A stretch of 64,000 bases of DNA from Pedobacter jeongneungensis (GCF_000633455.1 NZ_AYMG01000032.1:1-64000), one strand, 5' to 3'; counted from the first letter of the stretch, positions 17,445-25,108 are shown. The notes: generated by a model from the sequence alone, not told the origin. Program-made: numbers and translations.

Positions 17445-18110
17445 ATGATGCTTAATATATTTTGTGAAGGGATTGGTGATCAATTATTTATTGCTGATTT
17501 CATTGAGAGCCATTTTCCAATAATTCTGGAAAGGACATACGAGAAGTTTAATAATGATAAAGTTCTTGTTATCAAAAATGCTACTATAGAAATTATTCCA
17601 ATTAATGGATGTAAACAAATTAATAAACTTGTAATAAAAGATCTTTTTGTTAATAATACAGAGAGAGGTGGGAAAAATCTCTTAATTTTTGATGCCGACT
17701 ACACAGGCATAAATGGTAATAACGGTTTTACTAACTGTAACACCATGATAGAGAATTTAAAAAAACATCCGACTCAGCCTATCGAATTTATTCATTTTCT
17801 TTGGCCTGACAATAAGAATGATGGACTTTTTGAGAATCTTCTTGAAAAATTAATTCCAAATGATAAGATTGAGATAGTGAGGTGTATTGAATCTAATCTT
17901 GAATGTTTAACCGTTCTAAAACATATCCATGATATTAAGGTACCTGGAATTAAAGAAAAAATTAGTTCATACCTCCATTTATTTTCACAATCCACCAAAG
18001 TTATGGATCGAAGTTACAAATCAATTTTTTGGAATTTAAGTCTTGAAAACTGTAATGAACTATTAGACCTAAAGATTTTCTTTGAACAAAATTTACCAAA
18101 ACCGTATTAA
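17445..18110 (+). CDS. TOPRIM-domain protein (DUF3226/OLD-nuclease-like), partner of the helicase-ATPase
   Basis: 221 residues, starting directly after the helicase-ATPase stop codon (zero spacing), so coupled. The TOPRIM acidic set is visible: Glu8 in FCEGIGDQLFIADFI, then Asp83 and Asp85 in LLIFDADYTGING, and a C-terminal helical part. TOPRIM domains of OLD, Gabija and PARIS-type systems are metal-dependent nucleases or effectors controlled by an ABC-type ATPase. Here the ATPase lies in the preceding protein. A role as the nuclease of a two-gene defence system is a good inference, not proven. An alternative is a repair nuclease. Confidence 0.75.
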   Translation: MMLNIFCEGIGDQLFIADFIESHFPIILERTYEKFNNDKVLVIKNATIEIIPINGCKQINKLVIKDLFVNNTERGGKNLLIFDADYTGINGNNGFTNCNTMIENLKKHPTQPIEFIHFLWPDNKNDGLFENLLEKLIPNDKIEIVRCIESNLECLTVLKHIHDIKVPGIKEKISSYLHLFSQSTKVMDRSYKSIFWNLSLENCNELLDLKIFFEQNLPKPY

Positions 18111-18241
18111 TTCACTTTTACTCTTGGTATGTGAGCTCCTTTCTGGGGAGGTTAGGCTGGATTATTAAAGAATAAACTTTGTCTCACAAAACGAACCTTA
18201 AATAGTCAGCTTTATAAAAATGAAATTATGAATGATACACA

Positions 18242-18841
18242 ATGATGGAAGCAATATTTACCCTTATCGGCGTTGTCTTAGGAGCAATACTTACATGGCT
18301 GCAAACTTATTTGACCAAAAAAGGAGAGACTAAAAAAAACGCAAAATACTTGGCAATAAGGATAATACCGATCTTAAATCAATACTTACAAGTCTGTATT
18401 GATGTAGTTAAAGATGACGGATTGTATAACGGACAAAGAACTAATGACGGATGTCTAGAGCCGCAGATAAAAACTCCTAGTGCGCCAGCTTATCCAAACG
18501 ATGTCGATTGGAAAAGTATCGATGATGACATAATGTTTAAGCTGATTTCGTTCCCATCTCAAATTGCTGATGGAAACCAGAATATTAAATTTGCTTGGGA
18601 AATTACCGGCCCGCCCGATTATGACGAATGGTTCGATGAAAGAATATTTTATTACACCCAGTTTGGCTTGATAGCTTATAGGTTGTCGGAGGCTTTATCA
18701 ATAAAGTATGGAATAAAAATGAAAACTTATGATCATTGGGATCCTATTGAGTATTTAAAAAAAGAGTTAGAAGCAGCTTCGGAGCGGCGACATTTAGGAA
18801 AAGAAGCAATTGAAAAAATAATTAACGATATTCTAGGATAA
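18242..18841 (+). CDS. Single-pass membrane protein, unknown
   Basis: 199 residues from ATG 18242 or 18245. The N-terminal membrane segment (MEAIFTLIGVVLGAILTWLQ, ~2-22) is followed by a basic turn (KKGETKKNAK) and a soluble domain with Trp/Asp-rich patches (DVDWKSIDDD, ITGPPDYDEWFDERIFYYTQF). Anchored proteins of this plan occur in defence-rich regions. It lies 130 bp after the TOPRIM gene and 3 bp ahead of the next gene. A link to the helicase/TOPRIM unit is possible but unsupported beyond position. Confidence 0.6.
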   Translation: MMEAIFTLIGVVLGAILTWLQTYLTKKGETKKNAKYLAIRIIPILNQYLQVCIDVVKDDGLYNGQRTNDGCLEPQIKTPSAPAYPNDVDWKSIDDDIMFKLISFPSQIADGNQNIKFAWEITGPPDYDEWFDERIFYYTQFGLIAYRLSEALSIKYGIKMKTYDHWDPIEYLKKELEAASERRHLGKEAIEKIINDILG

Positions 18842-18844
18842 TCG

Positions 18845-19315
18845 ATGGATTCATATATTACAATAAGTGAAATTAAGATATTAAAAGGCCCGGATAGATT
18901 ATTAAGAATGAGAGTTTTGATATCTCAATGTTGGGATATGGAAATTGAATTATTTTTAGTGGCCACACTTGCTGAAGCCTTAATCTATAAACATCATAAT
19001 CTCTCGGTTGATTTTCCAGTAAAAGATCTTCTTGAGATAATGCCGAAAGGTGCAGGCGAATTTTTCAAGGGTAAGGTAGGCATTGATTTCTTCTTTCGTG
19101 TTAAAGGGCCCAGTGTATTTGAAGTAAGATATTATACAGAGGAGTTAGAAACGGTTAGGGCAATTGTAACTGCAAATTCTGTTTTAGACCTCCATGAAAA
19201 AGATCTACATAAATATGAAAATAAGTATACTATTCACGATTTGCGGAATGGAACGCAACTTCCACCGATAAATAAAGTACTTAATTATATAAAAGGGAGT
19301 AAAGAATCTCAATAA
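18845..19315 (+). CDS. Hypothetical protein
   Basis: 156 residues, 3 bp after the membrane-protein gene. It is mixed alpha/beta and soluble (MDSYITISEIKILKGPDRLLRMRVLI, WDMEIELFLVATLAEALIYKHH, FEVRYYTEEL). No family recognised. Tight coupling suggests it works with the membrane protein upstream. Its last codons overlap the first copy of an AATCTCAATAAACG repeat. Confidence 0.55.
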   Translation: MDSYITISEIKILKGPDRLLRMRVLISQCWDMEIELFLVATLAEALIYKHHNLSVDFPVKDLLEIMPKGAGEFFKGKVGIDFFFRVKGPSVFEVRYYTEELETVRAIVTANSVLDLHEKDLHKYENKYTIHDLRNGTQLPPINKVLNYIKGSKESQ

Positions 19316-19346
19316 ACGTAATTATAAATATTTAATCTCAAATAAT

Positions 19347-19562
19347 GTGAAACTAAAACAAGAGGGTAAAACTGGAACAAATGGATTAGATTACTTCGAT
19401 ATTTGTACTGACGATTTCAAAGAACAATTTGGATACATTGCAAAAAAAAATAGGCTGTGGAAATTGTACATTAGACTAAATGGAGAAAAATTCTATTACT
19501 CAGGATCGTTTATCGGATGTATTAAAAAGGCTGGTGAGTTAGCTGGCGCCGAATTCAATTAA
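19347..19562 (+). CDS. Small hypothetical protein
   Basis: 71 residues with GTG start at 19347 (MKLKQEGKTGTNGLDYFDI). It is basic and aromatic (FGYIAKKNRLWKLYIRLNGEKFYYSGSF). It is bracketed by AATCTCAATAAACG copies. No family recognised; the ribosome site is weak, so the call is tentative. Confidence 0.4.
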   Translation: MKLKQEGKTGTNGLDYFDICTDDFKEQFGYIAKKNRLWKLYIRLNGEKFYYSGSFIGCIKKAGELAGAEFN

Positions 19563-19572
19563 ATCTCAAAAA

Positions 19573-19648
19573 CGGACATTAACCTGGTGCCGGTTGCCAG
19601 CTGCTCCTGATCAGATCCGTAAGGAACCAGGTTAAGAAGTAAAGTCCG
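19573..19648. repeat. Large hairpin block
   Basis: TTAACCTGGT (19579-19588) pairs perfectly with ACCAGGTTAA (19626-19635), and the outer CGGAC (19573-19577) pairs with GTCCG (19644-19648). The 37-nt loop is GC-richer than its surroundings. There is no T tract. It could be a structured RNA or a recombination/regulatory dyad. Confidence 0.45.
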
Positions 19649-19697
19649 GAGCAAATTAAAAATCTCAATAAACGATAGAAAAATTATCTTCCAAAGA

Positions 19698-19925
19698 ATG
19701 AAAAATAAAAAATTTGTGATCCTAGGGCTAATATGGCTAGTTACCTTTGCTGCAGCTGTTATTTATTTACTCTTTATGAATAATCAACTTGGAATTGAAG
19801 GTTACAATAAAGCTGTTAATAATTTAGTGTTCATATTAAAAATAATAGCTTTTTTAATTGTAATAGTGATTTTTGGATTTATTCTTTATGCCTGTTATAT
19901 ACATAAAACGAAGAATAAGGTTTAA
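19698..19925 (+). CDS. Small two-TM membrane protein
   Basis: 75 residues with two hydrophobic helices (about 5-26, FVILGLIWLVTFAAAVIYLL; about 45-68, IIAFLIVIVIFGFILYA) and a basic tail. No family recognised. It is part of the run of small accessory genes; a real gene is likely given the regular membrane topology. Confidence 0.5.
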   Translation: MKNKKFVILGLIWLVTFAAAVIYLLFMNNQLGIEGYNKAVNNLVFILKIIAFLIVIVIFGFILYACYIHKTKNKV

Positions 19926-19986
19926 TAAATAAACCCATCAGGGTACGAACTCAGTTTCCGGATTGGAGCCGGCCTTAAGAAAGCCG

Positions 19987-20148
19987 ATGGAACAACTTGG
20001 TTTTGACGGTAGTCTCGGGGTCCTTTCGTTTACGAGATATGTAAACGAAAAGCATGATTGTGGAATGGATGAATACGTGAAAGGACTAATGGGAGAAGAG
20101 GATTTTTATACCTACAAAAAAACCTTGATTGACCTAAAACCTGAATAA
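19987..20148 (+). CDS. Small hypothetical protein
   Basis: 53 residues from ATG 19987 (MEQLGFDGSLGVLSFTRYVN); an upstream TTG at 19963 would add 8 residues. It is acidic at the C-terminus (GLMGEEDFYTY). No family. It lies 10 bp ahead of the next gene. Confidence 0.4.
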   Translation: MEQLGFDGSLGVLSFTRYVNEKHDCGMDEYVKGLMGEEDFYTYKKTLIDLKPE

Positions 20149-20158
20149 CTAATTAAAT

Positions 20159-20413
20159 ATGAAATACCAATATCAGCCATTATCCAAAACTTCTGCGATT
20201 ATTGAAATTAATCCAGAAACAGATATAGAAATCAAACTCTTGAAGGACATTGACCGTAGCAATCCTGATCACGAGTTTACACTACATTACTATTATGAGA
20301 GCGCACTGCAATCCCGGAACGGAGCAGCTGTATTATTAAGTATTGATCGATTTATCCAATATCCAACCAAAGGGGTAATTTCATTTAAAGTTGTTACTGG
20401 TTTAGGTGGATAA
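20159..20413 (+). CDS. Small hypothetical protein
   Basis: 84 residues (MKYQYQPLSKTSAIIEINPE). Alternating polar and hydrophobic residues suggest a small beta-rich fold. No family recognised. It abuts the next small membrane-protein gene. Confidence 0.45.
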   Translation: MKYQYQPLSKTSAIIEINPETDIEIKLLKDIDRSNPDHEFTLHYYYESALQSRNGAAVLLSIDRFIQYPTKGVISFKVVTGLGG

Positions 20414-20414
20414 A

Positions 20415-20606
20415 ATGAAATTAACTATGGAACCAATAAAGATTTTTATGATGATTGCCTCTTTTATATTGGTTTATTACCTAGTAACATGTTTTATTAA
20501 ATGGTACAACGGTGAAACCAAGTCCGAGGTGTTCAATATTTTCTACTCCATGAAAAACGCCTACCTAAAAAACCGTGATGTCGAAGACAAAAAAAAGAAT
20601 GAGTAA
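20415..20606 (+). CDS. Small single-TM protein
   Basis: 63 residues from ATG 20415, 1 bp after the previous stop; a GTG at 20406 would overlap it. One membrane segment (KIFMMIASFILVYYLVTCFI) and a basic cytoplasmic tail (KNRDVEDKKKNE). Unknown function. Confidence 0.45.
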   Translation: MKLTMEPIKIFMMIASFILVYYLVTCFIKWYNGETKSEVFNIFYSMKNAYLKNRDVEDKKKNE

Positions 20607-20691
20607 TTTTCCTCTATAATGATACTATAATATCTGGTAAAGGGTTGTGATTTAAGGCCTCAATAGTCATTCAAAAAACGAAAAATTACAG

Positions 20692-20733
20692 TTTGATTTC
20701 GGTTAACCTTTTTCATATTTATCGTTATATTTG
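20692..20733 (+). promoter_or_regulatory. GTTAAC-type promoter 1
   Basis: TTTGATTTCGGTTAACC (from 20692) sits at the -33 position. The -7 box TATATTTG (20726-20733) starts 24 nt after GTTAAC. The same layout recurs at 22131 and 24223. Confidence 0.6.
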
Positions 20734-20757
20734 TATTCTTATTAAGCAAGGATACAA

Positions 20758-21174
20758 ATGGTGAAAATGAAAGCAGGATATGTAATGACTCAGTCCGAAA
20801 GAGATAGTTTTAACAGGGACAATGCCAGGCCGAGAAAAAAAACTGGCAGGGTTGATTACTACTTTAAACCTGCAGGGACATACCCTGCTAGAATATATGT
20901 ATTTATGCATGCCGAGATGTGGCGTGACAGGAATAGAAGGCCAATGGGACTGGCTTTTAGCCATCCCTTTCTCAGCAGACCTATGAATTCTGAAGAAATA
21001 GAATACCACCATTTTGACTTTAGACTATGTTATCATCAGTATGAAAATTGGGATAGGCTACTTTTCGCTGAACTGCAGGAATGTGATCTATTGGATGTGG
21101 AGACTTACTGGGAAGGGCAACGCTTCCACCGAAAATTAGCTAAATTTAGCAAAATGATAAATTATCGGCTTTAA
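20758..21174 (+). CDS. Hypothetical protein under a GTTAAC promoter
   Basis: 138 residues, basic and aromatic (RDNARPRKKTGRVDYYFKPAGTYPARIYVFMHAEMW, HHFDFRLCYHQYENWDRLL). No known family or catalytic motif recognised. ATG 20758 lies ~25 nt after the -7 box. It is the first of the run 20758-22120 and so probably heads an operon controlled by the GTTAAC element. Confidence 0.55.
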   Translation: MVKMKAGYVMTQSERDSFNRDNARPRKKTGRVDYYFKPAGTYPARIYVFMHAEMWRDRNRRPMGLAFSHPFLSRPMNSEEIEYHHFDFRLCYHQYENWDRLLFAELQECDLLDVETYWEGQRFHRKLAKFSKMINYRL

Positions 21175-21190
21175 GCCATTTTATTAAAAT

Positions 21191-21502
21191 ATGGATTATA
21201 TAATTTTCTATCAAGAAATTAACAGCAAAGAAAAAGCTTTTCTTTGCACATCAAAGGCAGAGCTGCGTATTCTTTTTGATGCACTGGGTATGTCAGTAGA
21301 TGGTGAAACTTTTACCAGGGCAATAAGTGCAATTGAAGGGGGAAAACAAGTTAACCTGGAGAATTCTGTGAACAAGATAAAGTTAAGAGTTGATGGAATA
21401 GAGGATGGCGACATCAAATTTGAATATGTAAATTTGGTGATTGCAAATGATGATAAGCTCATATTTCGCGTAAGGAATATTCTTGATATCGTTAAATTGT
21501 AA
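21191..21502 (+). CDS. Hypothetical protein
   Basis: 103 residues (MDYIIFYQEINSKEKAFLC). Mixed alpha/beta, with acidic DGIEDGDIKFEYVNLVIAND. No family recognised. It lies 16 bp after the previous gene and its stop touches the next gene's ATG, so cotranscribed. Confidence 0.55.
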   Translation: MDYIIFYQEINSKEKAFLCTSKAELRILFDALGMSVDGETFTRAISAIEGGKQVNLENSVNKIKLRVDGIEDGDIKFEYVNLVIANDDKLIFRVRNILDIVKL

Positions 21503-21859
21503 ATGAAAAATAAAAAAATGAATATTGATCCGGATTCAATTATTGATATTAAAAAAGAGGGGGTGGCAGCAGCTCTGGATCCAACTGTTTTTAAAGATGG
21601 AAATTCTTATTGTTGCTTACTTGGATCAGATCCACAGTCTGGTGTTTTTGGTTGCGGTGCCACACCTGAGGAGGCCATAAAAGATTGGGAAAAAAATCTT
21701 AGAACTCACCTCACTAGCGCCGGTGATCAGGATGAGGTTGTTAAATTTGTGAAAGCAATTATTAAATCTATACCAAAAGTTGTTCCCCCTCATGTTCAAG
21801 CGTTTTATGACCAGTTTCGGCCGGTGGATCGTAATAAAATAAGAAAAACAAATAAATAA
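21503..21859 (+). CDS. HicB-like protein
   Basis: 118 residues. The core GNSYCCLLGSDPQSGVFGCGATPEEAIKDWEKNLRTHL resembles the HicB partial RNase-H-like fold (glycine turn, then TPEEAI and a helix). A basic tail (PVDRNKIRKTNK) follows. No HicA-type toxin is adjacent, so it may be an orphan. Starts immediately at the previous stop. Confidence 0.5.
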   Translation: MKNKKMNIDPDSIIDIKKEGVAAALDPTVFKDGNSYCCLLGSDPQSGVFGCGATPEEAIKDWEKNLRTHLTSAGDQDEVVKFVKAIIKSIPKVVPPHVQAFYDQFRPVDRNKIRKTNK

Positions 21860-21907
21860 GATTTTTAAGAATGTACGGTAAACCGTATAAAAATTATTTT
21901 TTTAACT

Positions 21908-22120
21908 ATGACATTTGAAGCTGAAGATAAGGGAAAAGAAAAACATAAGGGTCAGGGTGGGAAAAGAGCCGGTGCAGGGCGAAAACCAAATAAAGAAAAG
22001 AAAGTTACCCTGGGCTTTAAAATAAGGGAGGATTATAAGTTAGCATTGGAAAAAATGTTCGGATCAGATTTGGCGCAAATTTTAAGAACTTACGCAGAAA
22101 GTTTACTGACAAAAAAATGA
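21908..22120 (+). CDS. Small basic GRKP-motif protein A
   Basis: 70 residues. The N-terminal basic GGKRAGAGRKP block is followed by KVTLGFKIREDYKLALEKMFG, a ribbon-helix-helix-like pattern, and a C-terminal helix. It is a paralogue of the protein at 25109 (GGSRKGSGRKP). It is probably a small DNA-binding protein; targets unknown. Confidence 0.6.
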   Translation: MTFEAEDKGKEKHKGQGGKRAGAGRKPNKEKKVTLGFKIREDYKLALEKMFGSDLAQILRTYAESLLTKK

Positions 22121-22130
22121 CAAAATTAAT

Positions 22131-22172
22131 TTGATTTCGGTTAACCGTTTTCAAAACTTTTCCTTATCTTTA
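22131..22172 (+). promoter_or_regulatory. GTTAAC-type promoter 2
   Basis: TTGATTTCGGTTAACC (22131-22146) with a -7-like TATCTTTA (22165-22172), 25 nt from the start of GTTAAC. Same design as 20692 and 24223. Confidence 0.6.
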
Positions 22173-22191
22173 TATCATAATACAATTGGAT

Positions 22192-22470
22192 ATGGAGATA
22201 AATGTTTTAGTGATAAACACGACGATAATTCAGGGGAATGACCTTGATGCGATCATAAAGATTGCAAAAGATGATTATGGATGTCCTAGATTACCTAGCC
22301 ACAATCATTATCTACTAGCTGCTGTACATGACACCGATGTCGATGATGTGATAGCAGAAATTGAATCACTCCATCTAGGAAACCCTGCCTATGAAATCAC
22401 ACGGAGAACCATTAATAGCCAGGCTGAACTTAAAGGCCTTTCATACATACTGGAGCTGGAACCCAGATAA
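22192..22470 (+). CDS. Hypothetical protein under a GTTAAC promoter
   Basis: 92 residues from ATG 22192 (a TTG at 22186 would add two). MEINVLVINTTIIQGNDLDA opens an alpha/beta fold; HDTDVDDVIAEIESLHLG follows. No family recognised. A structured hairpin block follows before the next gene. Confidence 0.5.
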   Translation: MEINVLVINTTIIQGNDLDAIIKIAKDDYGCPRLPSHNHYLLAAVHDTDVDDVIAEIESLHLGNPAYEITRRTINSQAELKGLSYILELEPR

Positions 22471-22507
22471 CCTAAAAGAAATAAAGAAACGGCAATGGTA
22501 AGAACGT

Positions 22508-22554
22508 CCACCCATGACCTTCGCCCTGATTTTAATTAATCGGGGTTGGGGTGG
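22508..22554 (+). other. Stem-loop between small genes
   Basis: Outer CCACCC (22508-22513) pairs with GGGTGG (22549-22554). Inner CCCTGATT (22524-22531) pairs with AATCGGGG (22538-22545) with one wobble. There is no T tract, so a structured leader or processing site is possible. Confidence 0.4.
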
Positions 22555-22630
22555 TAGAAGGCAGAGTGTTTATTGACTTCTTCGATTTAACTCCTGCAGA
22601 TTTTTTTCACAACTAACCAATAAGCACGAG

Positions 22631-23032
22631 ATGGAAGTTCCTCATTTTGAAAACCTGGTAACATACGAAGATTATACAAGTGCCCTGCGTATTGTAGAAA
22701 GGTACCATGACCAGATCAGGGTTATGGTTAAATATTCCTCGGACCTACAGCAGAAGAAATTGTCCGGGATAGACCTTGCCGGTGGTCGATGTTTTTTTGA
22801 TATTATAAAGGACCGGGTTTCACTTCGAACATATAATGCGATTTACAAGCACATTGAGATCGAAATTCTAAGGAGCAGGATCCTATTATTTTCTCCCCGT
22901 GATTTTACAGTTGATCATTTTCTCACTTTATTTCCAGATGAAACTGAACTTGGAAAAATTTATAATCTTTCGAGTAAGGGAAGTAAAGAGGTTTATGACA
23001 CCTTGAGAAAATTGAATATTGAAATAGATTAG
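22631..23032 (+). CDS. Hypothetical protein, paralogue of 23272
   Basis: 133 residues. The opening YEDYTSALRIVERYHDQI resembles TQYLSALEIVAQYEEQN of the gene at 23272. The C-terminus (LGKIYNLSSKGSKEVYDTLRKL) has a helix-hairpin-helix-like cadence. No catalytic motif. It heads a three-gene run (22631, 23048, 23272) and is probably nucleic-acid binding. Confidence 0.55.
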   Translation: MEVPHFENLVTYEDYTSALRIVERYHDQIRVMVKYSSDLQQKKLSGIDLAGGRCFFDIIKDRVSLRTYNAIYKHIEIEILRSRILLFSPRDFTVDHFLTLFPDETELGKIYNLSSKGSKEVYDTLRKLNIEID

Positions 23033-23047
23033 TTTAATATTAAATTT

Positions 23048-23272
23048 ATGAATATGAACAAAATAGATGACTTAATAATTGATCATTTAAAGGCTGGGAA
23101 GACACAGAAGGAAATAGCAGAAATTTTCGTCAGCAACAATATATACCCGAACAGTTTAAGCTCGATTGAAAAAAGATTGAAGGTGATTAAGGAGTTATAT
23201 AACGCGAGTACCATGTTTCACTTGGGCGTAATCCTGACAAAGAACATTAAAAAATCAAAATTGCCTGATTGA
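23048..23272 (+). CDS. Small HTH (LuxR-like) protein
   Basis: 74 residues. GKTQKEIAEIFVSNNIYPNSLSSIEKRLKVIKELYNAS resembles the GerE/LuxR HTH with a long insert before the recognition helix, then FHLGVILTKN as in response-regulator output domains. It lacks a receiver domain. Its stop overlaps the next gene's ATG (TGATG), so translation is coupled. Confidence 0.5.
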   Translation: MNMNKIDDLIIDHLKAGKTQKEIAEIFVSNNIYPNSLSSIEKRLKVIKELYNASTMFHLGVILTKNIKKSKLPD

Positions 23273-23598
23273 TGATTACCAGGACACAGTATTTGAGTGC
23301 ACTGGAGATAGTGGCTCAATACGAAGAACAGAACAAACATGACGATAAATGGCAGCGGATCTGCCTAACTGATTTCTTAATAGAGCATAATGCCTCTAAG
23401 CGGCTAATTAATGCAATATCTGATCTCCTAAGATCAGAAGTAAAAAACACTGGTCTTGATGAAAGCCTAAGTGTAAAAGAATTTATAGAATCCTTTACAC
23501 TCAAACAAGTCAAAGGAATTCGTAATATTGGTAGCAGAACTACTATGGAACTGACGGATATACTTAAAGATCATGACCTGGGACTAGAAAAAGAGTGA
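23272..23598 (+). CDS. Protein with RNAP-alpha-CTD-like helix-hairpin-helix
   Basis: 108 residues from ATG 23272. The C-terminal SFTLKQVKGIRNIGSRTTMELTDIL resembles the helix-hairpin-helix of RNA polymerase alpha C-terminal domains (LxxVKGIGxKTxxEL). The N-terminus matches the 22631 protein. It may bind DNA or modulate transcription, but no alpha N-terminal domain is present. Confidence 0.5.
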   Translation: MITRTQYLSALEIVAQYEEQNKHDDKWQRICLTDFLIEHNASKRLINAISDLLRSEVKNTGLDESLSVKEFIESFTLKQVKGIRNIGSRTTMELTDILKDHDLGLEKE

Positions 23599-23625
23599 AC
23601 CAAATAAAATCTAAATTAAAGCAAG

Positions 23626-24201
23626 ATGAAAAATTCAGCACAACATTATATAGACACATTGCTGTTTATAAAAAAATATAGGGAGATGGAAATTGCAAGC
23701 CTGGCTAAAAACAAAAAGGCTTTGAGTAGTATACTCCCATCGGATAAATTCAAACATCTATTTAATTCTTGGTCCGGTCGAGAAAATAATTTTGGTAGTT
23801 TCTTTTTGAATCTTGAATATGAATTACAAGGTTTATTTTTAGTTCATTGGGGCATTCCGATAAATGGATATAACGAATATCTAACTGAAATAGACAGTCA
23901 TCCCTACGCAAGTATATATTCTCATCCCCCTATGTTTATAAGCTGGATCGATGCGTTAATGCTATTCTTTAATAACCATGGTATTGATGAACAGGTTATA
24001 CCTGATTTCAGAATGCCATTTCTACCGGATAAAAGATATGGCAACTCGGCAAACTGGGGCAGTTACATAATGTCTTTAACCTTGGACAACCAGCTTGATG
24101 TTTTGCTGGCCATTGAAGAGAATTCATTTGAAACACTGGAGCAGAAAAGACAAAACAGGGAATATTTAAGAACAGCAACACTAAAACAGATGCAATCTTA
24201 G
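23626..24201 (+). CDS. Hypothetical protein
   Basis: 191 residues, aromatic-rich and soluble (FNSWSGRENNFGSFFLNLEYEL, HPPMFISWIDALMLFFNNHG, NSANWGSYIMSL). No family, signal or catalytic motif recognised. It ends the run begun at 22631, 28 bp after the previous stop. Confidence 0.55.
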   Translation: MKNSAQHYIDTLLFIKKYREMEIASLAKNKKALSSILPSDKFKHLFNSWSGRENNFGSFFLNLEYELQGLFLVHWGIPINGYNEYLTEIDSHPYASIYSHPPMFISWIDALMLFFNNHGIDEQVIPDFRMPFLPDKRYGNSANWGSYIMSLTLDNQLDVLLAIEENSFETLEQKRQNREYLRTATLKQMQS

Positions 24202-24222
24202 AAAAAAAAGAAAAATTTTATC

Positions 24223-24262
24223 TTGATTTAGTTAACTTTTTCAAAGTTATTTTGTATATTTA
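24223..24262 (+). promoter_or_regulatory. GTTAAC-type promoter 3
   Basis: TTGATTTAGTTAAC (24223-24236) with the -7-like TATATTTA (24255-24262), 24 nt from the start of GTTAAC. It is slightly diverged from copies 1 and 2. Confidence 0.55.
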
Positions 24263-24286
24263 TGCTATTAATCAATAGGAATAAAG

Positions 24287-24979
24287 ATGAAAACAATCGA
24301 GATACAAAAAGCTATTATTATGCCGCAGGTTGATCCTTCGGATATCATTAACGAATTTTCTGTTAATCTTCACAAATACTCCTGGAACGATCTATTTAGC
24401 GCCTTAGAGCAGGAAATCACCCCCATAATGCGTATTATCATACGAGCTGCAATTTCAGCAAAAGATAAAAAGCAGGTATTTCAGTTGACCATCGATAAAG
24501 CAGAAAGAAAGCTTCTGCAGATAAACAATACGCGTCGTAAAAATTTTGTCCGCCGGACTTTCAAAAAGTGGGGCTTATTTTCTATGTTGGAAATTCTAAA
24601 AGATTATCCAGACTATGAATCTGATATGATGTTTAAAGATCTCGAAGTTAAGTCCAAAAAAAAGAAGCGTAAAAAAATAAAACCTCGTTTTGATTTTAGG
24701 GCAATGCAGCTTGTAAAATGCGAACAGATATTCCATTCTGTTGATAAGGGTTCAAAAGAATTCAATAAGGTTTGCGAGAGGATCGCTGCACTTACCAGGG
24801 CTGATATCAAGAGAAGCCCCTTGAAGCTTACAGTAAAGTTAGCAGATAAAAGTACATATCTATTTTCTTTCAAATGGAGTACAGATGAATCGAAAATTAA
24901 AGCGTTTCATGCTAAGGCAAATATAACCGGCATTACCCATGATGAACTGGTTGAGTTCAGAAGAGTATCAAATTTTTAA
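24287..24979 (+). CDS. Hypothetical basic protein under a GTTAAC promoter
   Basis: 230 residues. The N-terminal half is helical (WNDLFSALEQEITPIMRIIIRAA). A very basic linker follows (KSKKKKRKKIKPRF), then a C-terminal module (KVCERIAALTRADIKRSPLKLTV). The lysine block suggests nucleic-acid binding. No family recognised. AGGA lies just upstream of the start. Confidence 0.5.
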   Translation: MKTIEIQKAIIMPQVDPSDIINEFSVNLHKYSWNDLFSALEQEITPIMRIIIRAAISAKDKKQVFQLTIDKAERKLLQINNTRRKNFVRRTFKKWGLFSMLEILKDYPDYESDMMFKDLEVKSKKKKRKKIKPRFDFRAMQLVKCEQIFHSVDKGSKEFNKVCERIAALTRADIKRSPLKLTVKLADKSTYLFSFKWSTDESKIKAFHAKANITGITHDELVEFRRVSNF

Positions 24980-25108
24980 GAGTTATTTTTTCCCATTAAA
25001 TTAAATCGGGGATCAAAGTTTAGAAATTTTAAAGGAAAGAGTAGTTTTGTCATTGGGGATGAAATTGAATCCGTATGGTAATTAAATTCAAAAACCCAGG
25101 AAGATAAA

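Larger units (their letters stand above)
19305..19674 (+). repeat. Repeats of AATCTCAATAAACG around a small gene
   Basis: Copies at 19305-19318 and 19661-19674 are identical. A third, AATCTCAAAAACGG, lies near 19563-19576. They flank the 71-residue gene at 19347 and a hairpin block (19573-19648), like duplicated cassette borders. Confidence 0.45.

Noticed and set aside
19573..19648. Integron attC site
   Set aside because: The arms do not fit the attC core order (RYYYAAC...GTTRRRY) and no integron integrase is present.
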